Shown here: one piece after another, positions 23,311 through 23,447 of the stretch
How positions within the stretch are numbered: the first letter of the stretch is position 1
How the letters are laid out: each line of letters starts with the position of its first letter
Virus record (IMG/VR): IMGVR_UViG_3300008448_000665
Location: 1 to 23,447 of that record
Source of the DNA: a virus
Direction: 5' to 3' (one strand)
DNA length: 23,447 nucleotides
The notes under the pieces: model-generated
Told to the model about the DNA's origin: nothing
Database searches by the model: none
Seen by the model: the letters and a program-made list of their open reading frames with translations, nothing else
Made by a program: the position numbers and the translations under genes

Positions 23311-23346
23311 TATTACTACCGTAATACAACAAAAAGGGTTTGTCAA
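23311..23346 (-). promoter_or_regulatory. Possible promoter with operator-like palindrome
   Basis: The minus strand has TTGACA (23346-23341), a perfect -35, with a weak -10 TACGGT 17 bases on (23323-23318). The palindrome TATTAC-TACC-GTAATA (23311-23326) lies over the -10, as an operator would. The -10 match is poor, so the promoter is tentative. It would transcribe toward the recombinase. Confidence 0.38.
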
Positions 23347-23375
23347 GTAAAAAATTTGTAGCCGATCGTGCTGAA

Positions 23376-23447
23376 GTGTTGTTCGTGCTGTTCGTGCCGA
23401 TCGTGCTGTTCGTGCTGTTCGTGCTGTTCGTGCTGTTCGTGCTGTTC
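23376..23447. repeat. 9-bp tandem repeat array running off right edge
   Basis: Eight units of GTGCTGTTC fill 23376-23447; unit 1 (GTGTTGTTC) and unit 3 (GTGCCGATC) are variant, and the array is cut by the edge. Because the unit is 9 bp it keeps frame: minus-strand reading gives repeated Glu-Gln-His up to a stop at 23343-23345, and plus-strand reading gives Val-Leu-Phe. Whether it is coding, iteron-like or packaging-related is undecided. Confidence 0.75.

Larger units (their letters stand above)
22758..23447. other. Intergenic control region upstream of recombinase (about 690 bp)
   Basis: I find no convincing gene here on either strand. It contains, from left to right, a sigma70 promoter, a G-tract/hairpin region, a 10-bp direct repeat, two inverted-repeat pairs, an AT-rich stretch, a promoter with a palindrome, and a 9-bp tandem array. 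Those elements are listed separately. A short frame from ATG 22892 (about 39 codons) and others are too short and have no ribosome site. The region could hold an origin, a recombination site or late-operon control. Confidence 0.7.

Noticed and set aside
22758-23447. CRISPR array or tRNA in the intergenic region
   Set aside because: The 9-bp units have no spacers, the inverted repeats are too few and too variable, and no cloverleaf is seen.

Overview
The window is a late (structural) gene block of a tailed dsDNA bacteriophage, most likely a podovirus of a Gram-negative, proteobacterium-type host. The clues are a TerL, portal, scaffold and capsid order, a run of neck or adaptor-type proteins, a cassette of Ala/Gly-rich internal or ejection-type proteins, no tape-measure gene, strong Shine-Dalgarno sequences and many 4-bp ATGA/GTGA stop-start overlaps. 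Host and family are inferred from architecture, not from a database hit. All convincing genes lie on the minus strand, so transcription runs from high to low coordinates.

From right to left: (i) 22758-23447 is about 690 bp without a convincing gene. It holds a 9-bp tandem repeat array at the edge, an AT-rich stretch, two inverted-repeat pairs made of four related 19-bp half-sites, a direct 10-bp repeat, G/C-tract hairpin material and a good sigma70 promoter. (ii) 21468-22757 is a serine recombinase with unusual N- and C-terminal extensions. (iii) 19072-21496 holds a probable TerS and TerL. (iv) 14496-19241 holds a small basic protein that overlaps the TerL 3' end, then portal, scaffold and major capsid protein, ending in a hairpin. 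(v) 11425-14448 holds a large modular fibre protein (stalk repeats, a probable carbohydrate-binding-like domain, seven propeller-like repeats) and a small partner. (vi) 8161-11428 holds a large beta-propeller-type tail or stabilisation protein and two small neck/adaptor proteins. (vii) 2302-8152 is an ejection-protein cassette that includes a GNAT-fold protein and two small paralogous proteins. (viii) 1-2299 holds further virion-associated proteins, including a 50-residue gene at 945-1097 and a gene cut by the left edge.

The genes form one head-to-tail late operon. Recombinase and terminase act on the DNA. Portal, scaffold and capsid build the prohead. Adaptor and hub proteins close it, fibres probably bind the host surface, and internal proteins are probably ejected with the genome. 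The least explained part is the right-hand intergenic region. Its half-sites share TTGGCAYR-N2-TYTTG, which coincides with the sigma54 -24/-12 promoter consensus. They are paired as inverted repeats upstream of a serine recombinase, next to an AT-rich segment and an array of short tandem repeats. This could be a promoter cluster, a recombination (res-like) site, an origin, or an operator array.
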